Shown here: positions 33,501 to 42,594 of the stretch, piece by piece
How positions within the stretch are numbered: the stretch's first letter is position 1
Layout of the letters: each line of letters begins with the position of its first letter
NCBI RefSeq assembly: GCF_006636205.1
Contig: NZ_VIGB01000003.1
Coordinates: 1,612,001-1,676,000 of the forward strand
From: Kitasatospora acidiphila
Lineage (GTDB): Bacteria > Actinomycetota > Actinomycetes > Streptomycetales > Streptomycetaceae
Direction of reading: 5' to 3'
DNA: 64,000 bases
The notes under the pieces: generated by a model
What the model was told of the DNA's origin: nothing
Seen by the model: only the letters and a program-made list of their open reading frames with translations
Database searches by the model: none
Translations under genes and position numbers: made by a program

Positions 33501-34298
33501 TCAGGCGTTCGCGGCGAACTGCGGCAGGTAGCCGTACTCCTGACCCGACGCAGTCGGGTGGTAGCTCTCGTTGACCGGCAGCGTGGTGCTGTGCAGCCAC
33601 GACGTGGAGCTGCCGCAGATCTCATGGCCGGCGTCGAAGGCGGCTCTCACGTCGGCGAACTTGAATCCGGCATTGGCGGCGGCCTTGCTGATCACGCCGT
33701 CCAGGATGTCCGCGGCGCCGTCGATCGCGGACCGGGAGGTGTCGCTGATGCCGAACAGGCAGTCACCCGGAACCTGGTAGAGGTGCGGGTAGTCGAGCAC
33801 CACCACATGGGCGTGCGGCGCCCTGGCGTGGATCGCCGCGTACGTCTGCGCCAGCCGGCCGGGCAGGGTGTTCTTGGCGAACGACTCCGCGCTGGACACC
33901 GCGCTCAGGCACTCGTCGGTGCCCTGCAGCACGCAGGTCTCCATGGTGTTGGCGAAGCCGGCGTCGTTGCCGCCGATGGTGATGCTGACCTCGGTGGTGG
34001 AGGAGTTGAGCGCCGAGACCTGGCTGTTCAGGACGTCACTGGTGGTGGCGCCGGAACAGGCCGCATCGGTGAAGCCGGACGCGTGCTGCGAGGCCCACAG
34101 GTAGGGGTAGGAGTTGTAGCTGCGATCGCAACTGCCGCTGCTGCCGACGTAGTTGCCGGCTCCCACACCGGCGGAGTAGGAGTCTCCCAATGCCACGTAG
34201 TTGACCGTGGCCGCATTGGCGGGGGCGGCGAGGAAGAGGGTGGCGGCGGCAAGGGAGCTCGCCATCAGCGCACCGGTGGCAACACGGGCAGAACGCAT
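33501..34298 (-). CDS. Secreted SGNH/GDSL hydrolase, copy 2
   Basis: 265 residues, the same length as its neighbours. Signal peptide SLAAATLFLAAPANAA, then YVALGDSYSAGVGAGNYVGS, IGGNDAGFANTMETC and SYHPTASGQEYGYLPQF. The Ser-Asn-Asp/His set is complete and the Cys positions are kept. It differs from copy 1 mostly in the middle (residues about 140-200: TDECLSAVSS, RLAQTYAAIHARAPHAH). Its upstream block is less alike than those of copies 1 and 3, but it keeps the leader motif near 34333-34342. It has its own terminator and promoter, so it is not a simple operon member. Confidence 0.92.
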   Translation of the reverse strand: MRSARVATGALMASSLAAATLFLAAPANAATVNYVALGDSYSAGVGAGNYVGSSGSCDRSYNSYPYLWASQHASGFTDAACSGATTSDVLNSQVSALNSSTTEVSITIGGNDAGFANTMETCVLQGTDECLSAVSSAESFAKNTLPGRLAQTYAAIHARAPHAHVVVLDYPHLYQVPGDCLFGISDTSRSAIDGAADILDGVISKAAANAGFKFADVRAAFDAGHEICGSSTSWLHSTTLPVNESYHPTASGQEYGYLPQFAANA

Positions 34299-34647
34299 TG
34301 GTCCTCCATGGGGTGCTACGAGAGTTACTGAGTAGTACCAGTGGGACGCGCCACCTGGAAGCATCCGAACCGAATATGGCGCTACGAATTTCCTTAGTAG
34401 CCGTCGGTGCCGGTCCGGATGGAGCAAGCCGGCCCAGTGGCGGCCTTCGGCGGGGCGTTCGGTGACGGCGGCAACACCGCAGCGCAACGGCCATGCGGGG
34501 CAGGGAGGGCCCCGCATGGCCGTTGCGCACAGCCGTGGCCGCGCTCATGGTGCGGGTGGCGCTGATGACGCTGGTGGCGCTGGTGGTCGTGATGATCCGG
34601 CGTTGCGTTCGACTGGCGAGATCAGCCGATCATCGGGCCGGCGGTGA
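34299..34647. other. Intergenic region between SGNH-2 and SGNH-3
   Basis: 349 nt. It holds the SGNH-2 leader with GTTACTGAGTAGTACCAG (34325-34342), an upstream block with GAATTTCCTTAGTAG, the strong hairpin at 34482-34528, and about 100 nt of GC-rich sequence with GGTGGCGCTGATGACGCTGG-type internal repeats near 34555-34590. Short open frames there show no family features. Confidence 0.5.
34482..34528 (-). terminator. Very strong terminator hairpin after SGNH-3
   Basis: Perfect 20-bp stem (34482-34501 with 34509-34528) and 7-nt loop. It lies 120 nt beyond the SGNH-3 stop and would insulate SGNH-2 from read-through. It shares the CGGCC-TGCGGG type of core with the chitinase and SGNH-2 hairpins. 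Confidence 0.85.
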
Positions 34648-35445
34648 TCAGGCGTTGGCCGAGAACTCCGGCAGGTAGCCGTACTGCTGGCCGTCCGCCG
34701 TCGGGTGGTAGCTGTCGCTGATCGGCCAAGTGGTGCTGTTCAGCCACTGGTCCGAGTCGCCGCAGATCTCGTGGCCCTGATCGAAGCTGCTTCTCACGTC
34801 GGCGAAGGTGAAGCCGGCGTTGGCGGCGGCCTTGTTGATCACGCCGTCCAGGATGTCGGCGGCGCCGTTGATCGCGGACCGGGAGGTGTCGCTGATGCCG
34901 AACAGGCAGCTACCCGGGACCTGGTAGAGGTGCGGGTAGCTGAGCACCACCACATGGGCGTTGGGCGCGTGGGAGTGGATCTGCGAGTAGGTGTTGGCCA
35001 GCAGGCCGGGCAGGGTGTTCCGGGCGTACGACTCGGCGCTCGACACCGCGCTCAGGCACGAGCTGGTGCCGGACAGGACGCAGGTCTCCATGGTGTTGGC
35101 GAACCCGGCGTCGTTGCCGCCGATGGTGATGCTGACCTCGGTGGTCGAGGAGCTGAGCGCCGAGAGCTGGCTGCTCAGGACGTCGCCGGTCTTGGCACCG
35201 GAGCACGCCACGTCGGTGAAGTTGGCACCGGTCTGGGCGGCCCAGAGGTAGGGGTAGGAGCTGTAGCTCCGAGAGCAGCTGCCGCTGCTGCTGTCGTAGT
35301 TGCCGGAACCAACGCCGGCCGAGTAGGAGTCGCCCAGCGCAACGTAGTTGACGGTGGCCGCGCTGGCGGGGGCGGCGAGGGAGACGGTGCCGGCGGCAAG
35401 AGCAGCGGCCGTGATCGCACCAGCAACAACACGAGCGAGACGCAT
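34648..35445 (-). CDS. Secreted SGNH/GDSL hydrolase, copy 3
   Basis: 265 residues. Signal peptide AALAAGTVSLAAPASAA, catalytic YVALGDSYSAGVGSGNY, IGGNDAGFANTMETCVLSG and SYHPTADGQQYGYLPEF. It is closely related to copies 1 and 2 throughout, with more substitutions in the loop GNYDSSSGSCSRSYSSYPYL. The conserved TGGTACCAGT leader motif is at 35481-35490. It is the most upstream of the three on this strand and may be the parent copy, which is a guess. Likely an extracellular esterase or lipase. Confidence 0.92.
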   Translation of the reverse strand: MRLARVVAGAITAAALAAGTVSLAAPASAATVNYVALGDSYSAGVGSGNYDSSSGSCSRSYSSYPYLWAAQTGANFTDVACSGAKTGDVLSSQLSALSSSTTEVSITIGGNDAGFANTMETCVLSGTSSCLSAVSSAESYARNTLPGLLANTYSQIHSHAPNAHVVVLSYPHLYQVPGSCLFGISDTSRSAINGAADILDGVINKAAANAGFTFADVRSSFDQGHEICGDSDQWLNSTTWPISDSYHPTADGQQYGYLPEFSANA

Positions 35446-35603
35446 TGAGCCTCCACGGGAGAGTGATGGGGGTTACTCAGTGGTACCAGTGACGCCCGTC
35501 CCCGGGAAGTGCCCATGCCAAATATGTTGATGTGAATTCTCTTGGTAGAGCACGGAGTTGGCCACGATGTAGCGAACTGGTCGCTTGAGATGGTTTTCGG
35601 TGA

Positions 35604-35966
35604 CTATTCGTCACAAACGATTTCGAGCTCGAAGCCCTGGCCGTCCACCAAGTGCACTGCCGCGCCGGTGTCCACCCGCAGCGTCCAGCGAGCCGCGAGG
35701 GCGGCGCTCACCGCGGCCCGCGAGCCGTGCACCGCAAGGTGGTTGAGCCCAGCGCGCAGCCGGTCGTGACCGCCGGGGCGCAGCGCCGGCGACTGCTCCA
35801 GCACCAGGTAGCTGTCGCCGAGGCGCCAGCTGCGTCCCGCGTCCCAGCTCTGGAACGGCAGGCATCCCAGGGCGAGCAGCACCGGGGACCACTGCTCCTC
35901 GGCCAGCACCAGGTCGTCCACCCAGAGCTCGATGTGGTGGATGAACCCCCTGCGCGGCCCGGACAT
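35604..35966 (-). CDS. VOC-superfamily (glyoxalase-like) protein
   Basis: 120 residues, beginning MSGPRRGFIHHIELWVDDLV, a normal VOC opening strand with the His metal position. LNHLAVHGS opens the second module, which ends VDGQGFELEIVCDE with the Glu ligand position. The middle carries the Trp-rich SWDAGRSWRLGDSYLVLEQ typical of actinomycete glyoxalase-like proteins. It stands alone between the SGNH group and the repeat-rich gap. Function unknown; isomerase, lyase or binding protein are all possible. Confidence 0.85.
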   Translation of the reverse strand: MSGPRRGFIHHIELWVDDLVLAEEQWSPVLLALGCLPFQSWDAGRSWRLGDSYLVLEQSPALRPGGHDRLRAGLNHLAVHGSRAAVSAALAARWTLRVDTGAAVHLVDGQGFELEIVCDE

Positions 35967-36267
35967 CTGGCTCCCCTCGGATCGTCAGCTTGCTCGCACC
36001 CGCCGGTCGCACCCGACCCTAGCCGACCCCGCGCGCATCGACCCGCAGAACCGAACATGATCCCGGCCACCCGTGGCAACCCTCACACCCCGACCGCTGG
36101 CCCGACGCACGGTGGCACGAACCCCGGGCTGCGGTGCCACCTGCGCCAGGCCGCCCTGTGACGCACCCCGCGACTGCGGTGCACGGCCGTTCGCTCTGCA
36201 GCGCGCGCCCGGACTGCGGTGCCAATCGCACCCGGCCACCCTGCCGCGCCCCGGAACGCAGCGCGGC
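35967..36267. repeat. Gene-free region with imperfect direct repeats
   Basis: 301 nt. The motif (G/A)CTGCGGTGC occurs three times (about 36128, 36174 and 36212). The first and third are each followed by a related (CGCC/CACC)-GGCC-CCCTG stretch, about 83 bp apart. It reads like a decayed local duplication. Open frames over it on both strands are low-complexity and have no recognisable domain. Confidence 0.5.
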
Positions 36268-36873
36268 TCACACCCCGGGGAAGACCTCGCACCCCGTCAC
36301 CGGCAGCTCCTCGATCTCCTCGTTCGCCGCCGCCGGCACCCCGAACTCCGCCACCGCCACCCGCACCGCAGCCCGCGCCTGCCGCAGCCCCGGCACGCCC
36401 CACCCCAGCAACTCGACCGCCAGGCCCGGCGCCACCAGCAGTCGCCGGTAGTGGCGCCCCGAGGCCGGGTCGGGCCTGCTCGGGCCGACCGCACGCAGCT
36501 CGGCGGCCATCCGGACCCGCGCGCACTCGTGCCCGTTGTTGGCGGAGCCGACCCGGTCGTAGAGGTAGCCCAGGTAGTGCGCCGGACCGATCACCGCCTG
36601 CGCCTCCTCGCCGGCCTCCCGAGCCAGCGCCGCTCCGGGATCCCCGGCGTCCTCCGCCTCCAGCGAGCCACCGGGCAGGCTGACCACGCCGTCCTTGGGG
36701 TTGATCAGGGTGAGCACTCGCCCGTCCGGCGCGAAGAGCCAGCCCCAGGACTGCTTCACGGGGAGCCACGGGGGCACCGGTTCCGCCGGCCGCCACGGCC
36801 AGCCTGCGGCTGGGCGACGCCGGACCCGGCCGAGCAGCTCAGCGATCTCCGCGCTGTACTCGATCCGCTGCAT
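36268..36873 (-). CDS. NUDIX hydrolase
   Basis: 201 residues. The Nudix helix lies at LPGGSLEAEDAGDPGAALAR and ends REAGEEAQAVI, with an insertion of a few residues relative to the standard Gx5Ex7REUxEE spacing. Ahead of it is a strand WGWLFAPDGRVLTLINPKDG and after it ANNGHECARVRMAAELRAVG. Such proteins hydrolyse nucleoside diphosphates linked to another moiety. MQRIEYSAEI at 36873 is chosen over an upstream ATG at 37044 for which the extension is not protein-like. The substrate is unknown. Confidence 0.87.
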   Translation of the reverse strand: MQRIEYSAEIAELLGRVRRRPAAGWPWRPAEPVPPWLPVKQSWGWLFAPDGRVLTLINPKDGVVSLPGGSLEAEDAGDPGAALAREAGEEAQAVIGPAHYLGYLYDRVGSANNGHECARVRMAAELRAVGPSRPDPASGRHYRRLLVAPGLAVELLGWGVPGLRQARAAVRVAVAEFGVPAAANEEIEELPVTGCEVFPGV

Positions 36874-37089
36874 GGGGCCCCCTCCGGTCTCGGGCCGGTC
36901 GGTCCGGCTGTGCTGGTTCGTTCGCCGGCTTCGCCGCGCCGATCGGGGTTGCGCGGGGTCCGACCTGTTGATCTTCCCCGAACAGGCGGGCGATGAACAG
37001 CCCTCGCGCCCGCATGGGGCACAACCGCGACACGACTGCAGCACGTGTCGGACGCAACCGAGACTCGCCGCCTCCCAAGGGCCGTCACC

Positions 37090-37986
37090 TCACCCTCCCG
37101 CACCCAATGACACCCCCGATCCGCGCCCCAACCGGAACCCGGCCCGGATCCGCACCGGCCCGCACCCCGGGCGCACCAGCCCCGCCCTCCGGTCCGGCAA
37201 CCGAGCCAGCAGCACCCGCAGCTCCTCGACCGCCAGCGGCGCCAGGCCACCGCACGCCAGCCGCCAGCCCCGCACCGTGTGGCACGGCGCCGCCCGGCTC
37301 CGGGCCGGCCCCGTGCTGGCGGTCAGCAACTCGCCGCGCGCACCGCTCGCCAACCCGGCAGCCAGCAGCGCGCGGAACGCCTCGGCCTGCCGCTCCCCCG
37401 CGACCCGCCGACCGCCGGCCACACAGGCCTCGTGCTCGACGACCTGCCGCTGCTCGGCTCGCGCCCAGCGCAGCAGCAGCCTATGACGCCCCTCACCGAG
37501 CCCGCTCAGCAGGTCGTCGTACAACCGCTCCGCAACCCGGACGGCCGCCCTCGCACCGGGCCGCCCGGCCAACTCCGCCAGGGCCACGGTCAGCCGCACC
37601 CGGGCCAAGTGGTCGTCGACCAGCGCGGGCAGCAGCTGCGCCATCCGCTGACCGGCATAGACGAACGGCTCACCGGCCAGCTGCGGATCGGCCGCATACG
37701 CCACCCGCGCGGCCGGCGCACCGGGCCGCAGCCCGCGCACCGTGCAGTAGTCCAGGTAGTCCACCGGCTCAAGCACCCGCAGGTGGACCGCCACCCCATG
37801 ACCGTCGATCCCACGCAGCTGGCGCTCCGCCTCGCGCAGGTACCGCCCGTAGTCGGCCGGGCCCAAGAGGCCGACCGCACGCAGCCGGCCGTAGTCCATC
37901 GCGTCCGCCACGAGCGCGACCGCCACCGCCGCGCCGCCGGCCGCCGGCAGCGGCGCCGGAGCCACCAGGGACACCGCCTGCTCCAT
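37090..37986 (-). CDS. Conserved-looking protein of unknown function
   Basis: 298 residues, not recognised. It is Ala/Arg/Leu-rich and mostly helical. Distinctive stretches are AVALVADAMDYGRLRAVGLL, YLREAERQLRGIDGHGVAVH and LEPVDYLDYCTVRGLRPGAP. A C-terminal Arg-rich tail ends the protein. No signal peptide or membrane segment. Codon bias is typical of the genome. The start MEQAVSLVAP is preferred; an in-frame ATG at 38076 would add 30 residues without support. It is divergent from sbcD with 166 nt between them. Confidence 0.65.
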   Translation of the reverse strand: MEQAVSLVAPAPLPAAGGAAVAVALVADAMDYGRLRAVGLLGPADYGRYLREAERQLRGIDGHGVAVHLRVLEPVDYLDYCTVRGLRPGAPAARVAYAADPQLAGEPFVYAGQRMAQLLPALVDDHLARVRLTVALAELAGRPGARAAVRVAERLYDDLLSGLGEGRHRLLLRWARAEQRQVVEHEACVAGGRRVAGERQAEAFRALLAAGLASGARGELLTASTGPARSRAAPCHTVRGWRLACGGLAPLAVEELRVLLARLPDRRAGLVRPGCGPVRIRAGFRLGRGSGVSLGAGG

Positions 37987-38152
37987 GATCACCACGTCCT
38001 CTCCCGGAACTGATCGAGTCGCTGTCACTTCGCCATCGAACCTACTCACTGCCACTGACAATCGACGTTCCGTCACCGTCTCAGCGCGCGGTCGGGGCTG
38101 CCGGGATCGTCGGGGCCGCTGTTCTGTCAGAGGTGCCCGCTAGGGTCGAAGC

Positions 38153-39322
38153 ATGCGACTGCTGCATACCTCCGACTGGCATCTGGGGCGCTCCTTCCAC
38201 CGGGAGAGCCTCCAGGAGGCCCAACACGCCTTCCTCGACCACCTGGTGCACGTGGTCGAAACCGAGCGCGTGGATGCCGTGCTGGTCGCCGGAGATGTGT
38301 ACGACCGGGCGCTGCCCGGTCTGGAGGCGGTCGCGCTCTTCGACGAGGTGCTGCACCGGCTCGCCGACCTCGGCGTGCCGACCGTCTTCATCAGCGGCAA
38401 CCACGACTCGGCCCGGCGGCTCGGGGTCGGCTCCGGTCTGATCCAGCGGGCGGGCATCCACCTGCGGACGGACCCGGGGGCGGTCGCCAGGCCGGTGCTG
38501 CTGTCGGACGCGCACGGCGAGGTCGCGGTCTACGGACTGCCGTATCTTGAGCCGGTGCTGGTCCGCGAGCGGTTCGGGTTGGAGCGCGGCGGGCACGCGA
38601 CCGTGCTCGAAGCCGCGCTGGAGCAGGTCCGGGCCGACCTGGTCGCCCGCCCGGCGGGGACTCGGTCGGTGGTGCTGGCGCATGCCTTCGTCACCGGCGG
38701 CGCGCCGAGCGACAGCGAGCGGGACATCGCCGTCGGCGGCGTGGCCAGCGTGCCGGCCGAGCTGTTCGACGGCATCGACTACGTGGCCCTCGGCCATCTG
38801 CACGGCGCCCAGACCCTGGCCCCGCACCTGCGCTACAGCGGCTCGCCGCTGGCGTACTCCTTCTCCGAGGCCCGGCAGCGCAAGACCATGTGGCTGGTGG
38901 ACTTGGCGGCCGACGGCTCGGTGGCTGCCCAGCGGATCGACTGCCCGGTGCCCCGGCCGCTGGCCTGTCTGCGCGGCACCCTCGCCGAGCTGCTGACCGC
39001 ACCGGAGTACGGCGAGTTCGAGGACTGCTGGGTCCAGGCGACGCTGACCGATCCGAGCCGCCCCGCCGAGCCGATGGAGCAGCTGCGCCGCCGCTTCCCG
39101 CACACGCTCCAACTGCTCTTCGAGCCGGCCGAGGAGCCCACCGACCGGGCGGTCTCCTACGCCTCCCGGGTGCGCGGGCGAACGGACTTGGAGGTGGCCG
39201 AGAGCTTCGTGCGGCACGTCCGCCCCGGCGTCGAGCTGGTCGGGCGGGAGCGGGACTGGCTGCGCGAGGGCCTGGAGCAGGTCCGCACGGACCAGCAGCA
39301 GCGGGCGGAGCTGGCGCGATGA
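38153..39322 (+). CDS. sbcD: SbcD, nuclease subunit of the SbcCD (Mre11-like) complex
   Basis: 389 residues. The calcineurin-type metal blocks are HTSDWHLGRS, LVAGDVYDRA, FISGNHDSARR, VLAHAFVTGG and ALGHLHGAQ. They match Mre11/SbcD order and spacing, followed by the capping domain (RYSGSPLAYSFSEARQRKTM). SbcD is the Mn-dependent exo/endonuclease that, with SbcC, opens hairpins and processes DNA ends. The stop overlaps the sbcC start (ATGA), so the subunits are coupled. Confidence 0.95.
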   Translation: MRLLHTSDWHLGRSFHRESLQEAQHAFLDHLVHVVETERVDAVLVAGDVYDRALPGLEAVALFDEVLHRLADLGVPTVFISGNHDSARRLGVGSGLIQRAGIHLRTDPGAVARPVLLSDAHGEVAVYGLPYLEPVLVRERFGLERGGHATVLEAALEQVRADLVARPAGTRSVVLAHAFVTGGAPSDSERDIAVGGVASVPAELFDGIDYVALGHLHGAQTLAPHLRYSGSPLAYSFSEARQRKTMWLVDLAADGSVAAQRIDCPVPRPLACLRGTLAELLTAPEYGEFEDCWVQATLTDPSRPAEPMEQLRRRFPHTLQLLFEPAEEPTDRAVSYASRVRGRTDLEVAESFVRHVRPGVELVGRERDWLREGLEQVRTDQQQRAELAR

Positions 39323-42300
39323 GGCTCCATCAGCTGACCGTCACCGCCTTCGGCCCGTTCGCCGGCCGCGAGCGGGTGGACTTCGACACGCTCACCACCG
39401 GCGGCCTGTTCCTGCTGCGCGGTGCGACCGGTGCCGGCAAGAGCAGCCTGCTGGACGCCGTTTGCTACGCGCTCTACGGCGAGCTGCCGGGCGCTCGGCG
39501 AGCCAACCGGATGCGCAGTGACCACGCCGACCCGGGGGTGCTCACCGAGGTGCGGCTGGAAGTCACCCTGGGCGGACGCCGGTTGGAGATCACCCGGATC
39601 CCCGAGCAACCGCGGCCGAAGAAGCGCGGCACCGGGTTCACCGTGGAGAAGGCGCAGACCCTGCTGCGCGAGTGGGCGGCGGACGCCGACGACGGCACGC
39701 CCGGCTGGCGAGCGGCCAGCCGCTCGCACCAGGAGGCCGGTGAGGAGCTGCTGCGCCTGATCGGCATGAGTCGGGAGCAGTTCTGCCAGGTGGTGCTGCT
39801 GCCCCAGGGTGACTTCGCCCGGTTCCTGCGGGCCGACGCGAGCCAGCGGGCGGAGCTGCTCGGCCGCCTCTTCGACACCGAGCGGTTCCGGCAGTTGGAG
39901 ACCTGGCTGGGTGACCGGCGGCGCGACCAGGAGGCCGCCGTGCAGGCCGACCGGCACCGGCTGCGCGAGCTGATCAGCCGCACCGAGCAGGCGGCCGGCG
40001 AGCCCTGGCCGACCGAGGCGGCACCGGAGGAGGCGCTCGGCTGGGCTGCCGTGCTGCGCGAGTCGGCAGCCCAGGCGTTGGCGGTCCGCACTGCGGCGCT
40101 CACCGCCGCCGAGCGTCACCATGTGGACGCGCAGGGTGAGTTGGCGGAGCAGCAGGAGCTCGCCCATCGCCAGGCCGAACACACCGAGGCGGTCAAGCAC
40201 GCCGAGCGGCTGGCGGCCACGGCCGACCAGGAGGCGGCCGCGCGGGAGCGGCTGGCGCTGGCTCAGGCGGCGCTGACCGTGGAATCCGCACTCCGCCAGC
40301 ACACCCAGGCCGCCACCGCCCACGACCGCGCCCGCAACACCGAGGCCCAGGCCCGCGCCCAGCTGACTCGCGCCTGGGACCAGAGCCAGCCGGCCGGCAC
40401 CCCGGCGGGAGCCCCCAGCACTCCCCGCACCGAGGCGCACGCGGAAGCCACCACCTACCCCAGCGACCCCAGCAACACCCAAGCACCACAACAGCCCACC
40501 ACCCCGGCCCCCACCACAGCGCACGTCGCCGCCACTCCCCTCCCGCATGCCCCCGCCGACCGCCTGGCGGCGGCGGAGGCCGCCACCCGGGAGGAGCTCG
40601 GGCGGCTTGAGGCCGCCGCGGCCGACGAGCGCCGGGCCGCCGCGCTCGCCGCCGAACAGCAGCGGGAGGCGGCCGAGCGGCGGCGGGCCGAGGAGCTGGC
40701 CGAGGAGGCGGAGCGCTGGCTGGCCGAGCAGCAGGACGCCGCCGAGGCCGGCCACCAGCGCGAGGAGGCCGCCAGGGCCACCGCGCTGCGTGCCGAACAG
40801 CTCGCCGCCCAGCGGACCGAGGCCGAGCAGCGGGCCCAGGCCGCTCACCGCCGCGACGAGTTGCGGGCCCGGATCACCCACGACGAGCACGCCCTCCTGC
40901 CGATCCGGCAGGCCGCGCTGGCCGCCCGTGAGCACTCCCTCGATCTGCGTCAGCGCCGACTCGACGGCATGGCCGCCGAGTTGGCCGGCCGGCTGGGCCC
41001 GGACCAGGCCTGCCCGGTCTGCGGCTCTGCCGAGCACCCGGCCCTCGCCGTCGCGCCCACCGCCCCGGTCGGCGCGGCCGACGAGGAGGCCGCGGCCGCC
41101 GCCCAGCAGGCCGCCGAGGATGCCCGTGCCGCAGCCGAGCGCGCGCTGACCGAGCTGCGGCTGCGCGAGGCCGCCGCGACCGCGACCGCCGGCGAGCAGT
41201 CGGTGGGCGAGCTCGCCGCACACCTCGCCGAGCTCACCGAACAGCACCGCAGCGCGCTGCGGGCAGGCGAGGAGCTGACCGTGCTGCTCCAGCAACGGGA
41301 GCAGTTGGAGCAGCGGCACCAGCACTACACCGAGCAGCTGCGGCAGGCCCGGGAGCGGGTGGTCGCCCGCACCACGGGCCTGGAGCAGCGAGCCGCGGAG
41401 CAGGCCGAGCTGGCCGCGCGGATCGCCGCCGCCCGGGGTGACGCCCCGTCGGTGGCCGCCCGCGCCGCTCGGCTGAGCCGCCTGGCGGAGGCCCTGTCCG
41501 CCGCCGCGCAGGCCGCCCGGGCTACCGAGCAGGCGGCAGCCCGTCTGCGCGACGCCGAGCAGGAGTTGTCCCGCACCGCCACCACGGCCGGTTTCGCCTC
41601 ACCACGGCAAGCCGCCGGGGCCGCGCTGCCGCCCACCGAACTGACCGCCCTGCGGCACCGCCTGGAACAGCGGGCCGCCGAGCGGCGCAGCGTCGACCAG
41701 GCGCTGGCCCGCCCCGAGTTGGCCGCGGCCGCCGGTGCGCCGCCGGCCGATCCCGGCGCGGCCCAGGCGACCCTGAACGCCGCGACGGCCGCGCTGCGTG
41801 CCGCCGCAGCGGCGGAGCACGCCGCCCGCCAGCGGGTCGAGGCGCTGCGCGAGCTCGGCCACGGGCTGGCCGAGTTGTCCCGCAAGGCGGCACCACGGCT
41901 CGCGGAGTTCGGCGAGATCAGCCGACTGGCCCAACTGGCGGGCGGCACCAGCGGTGAGAACCGGCTGAAGATGCGCCTGGAGTCCTATGTGCTGGCGGCC
42001 CGCCTTGAGCAGGTGGCCGCCGCCGCGAGCGCCCGGCTGGTCAGGATGTCGGGCGGCCGCTACACCCTGGTGCACAGCGACGAGCGCAGCGCGGGCGGCA
42101 AGCGGTCCGGCCTCTCGCTGCTGGTGGTCGACTCCTGGACTGGCACCGAGCGGGACACCGCGACGCTCTCCGGTGGTGAGAGCTTCTTCGCTTCACTTGC
42201 GCTCGCGCTGGGCCTGGCGGACGTGGTGACCGACGAGGCGGGCGGCATGCCGCTGGACACCCTCTTCATCGACGAGGGCTTCGGCACCCTGGACGAGCAG

Positions 42301-42468
42301 GCCCTGGAGGAGGTCATGGACGTGCTCGACGGACTGCGCGAGCGGGACCGGGCGGTGGGCATCGTCAGCCATGTCGCCGATCTGCGCCAGCGGATCCCGT
42401 CCCAGCTGCTGGTGCACAAGACCCGCTGCGGCTCGACCCTGCGCCCGACGACGGCGGACGCTCCCTGA
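39319..42468 (+). CDS. sbcC: SbcC, Rad50-like ATPase subunit of SbcCD
   Basis: 1049 residues. Walker A GATGAGKSSLLDAV lies near residue 35 and the Q-loop FCQVVLLPQGDFARFLRA follows. Two long Ala/Glu/Arg coiled-coil arms flank the zinc hook CPVC (565-568). The signature TLSGGESFFASLALALGLAD is near 950 and Walker B TLFIDEGFGTLD near 983. Residues about 355-412 are a Pro/Thr-rich low-complexity insert (PAGTPAGAPSTPRT, QQPTTPAPTT) that interrupts the first coiled-coil arm. Together with SbcD it handles hairpins and double-strand ends. Members are usually about 1000 residues. Confidence 0.95.
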   Translation: MRLHQLTVTAFGPFAGRERVDFDTLTTGGLFLLRGATGAGKSSLLDAVCYALYGELPGARRANRMRSDHADPGVLTEVRLEVTLGGRRLEITRIPEQPRPKKRGTGFTVEKAQTLLREWAADADDGTPGWRAASRSHQEAGEELLRLIGMSREQFCQVVLLPQGDFARFLRADASQRAELLGRLFDTERFRQLETWLGDRRRDQEAAVQADRHRLRELISRTEQAAGEPWPTEAAPEEALGWAAVLRESAAQALAVRTAALTAAERHHVDAQGELAEQQELAHRQAEHTEAVKHAERLAATADQEAAARERLALAQAALTVESALRQHTQAATAHDRARNTEAQARAQLTRAWDQSQPAGTPAGAPSTPRTEAHAEATTYPSDPSNTQAPQQPTTPAPTTAHVAATPLPHAPADRLAAAEAATREELGRLEAAAADERRAAALAAEQQREAAERRRAEELAEEAERWLAEQQDAAEAGHQREEAARATALRAEQLAAQRTEAEQRAQAAHRRDELRARITHDEHALLPIRQAALAAREHSLDLRQRRLDGMAAELAGRLGPDQACPVCGSAEHPALAVAPTAPVGAADEEAAAAAQQAAEDARAAAERALTELRLREAAATATAGEQSVGELAAHLAELTEQHRSALRAGEELTVLLQQREQLEQRHQHYTEQLRQARERVVARTTGLEQRAAEQAELAARIAAARGDAPSVAARAARLSRLAEALSAAAQAARATEQAAARLRDAEQELSRTATTAGFASPRQAAGAALPPTELTALRHRLEQRAAERRSVDQALARPELAAAAGAPPADPGAAQATLNAATAALRAAAAAEHAARQRVEALRELGHGLAELSRKAAPRLAEFGEISRLAQLAGGTSGENRLKMRLESYVLAARLEQVAAAASARLVRMSGGRYTLVHSDERSAGGKRSGLSLLVVDSWTGTERDTATLSGGESFFASLALALGLADVVTDEAGGMPLDTLFIDEGFGTLDEQALEEVMDVLDGLRERDRAVGIVSHVADLRQRIPSQLLVHKTRCGSTLRPTTADAP

Positions 42469-42594
42469 GCCGGACGCCCACGCCGCCGCCCACCGTCGTC
42501 CCCTGAGCCCGACGCCCACCGCCCGCAGATGTCCCGCCCACCGTCTCCCCTGAGCCGGACGACCGCGAACGTCCCCTGAGACCCCGGGCAGGCG
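42469..42594 (+). repeat. Repeats downstream of sbcC
   Basis: After the sbcC stop the motif CCCTGAGCC(G/C)GACG occurs at the stop itself and again near 42499 and 42551, with a shorter CCCCTGAG near 42573. It looks like repeated copying of the last sbcC codons. No hairpin terminator stands out. Confidence 0.6.

Noticed and set aside
37987..38076. Longer start (ATG at 38076) for the unknown gene before sbcD
   Set aside because: The 30 added residues have no support and would fill much of the divergent promoter.
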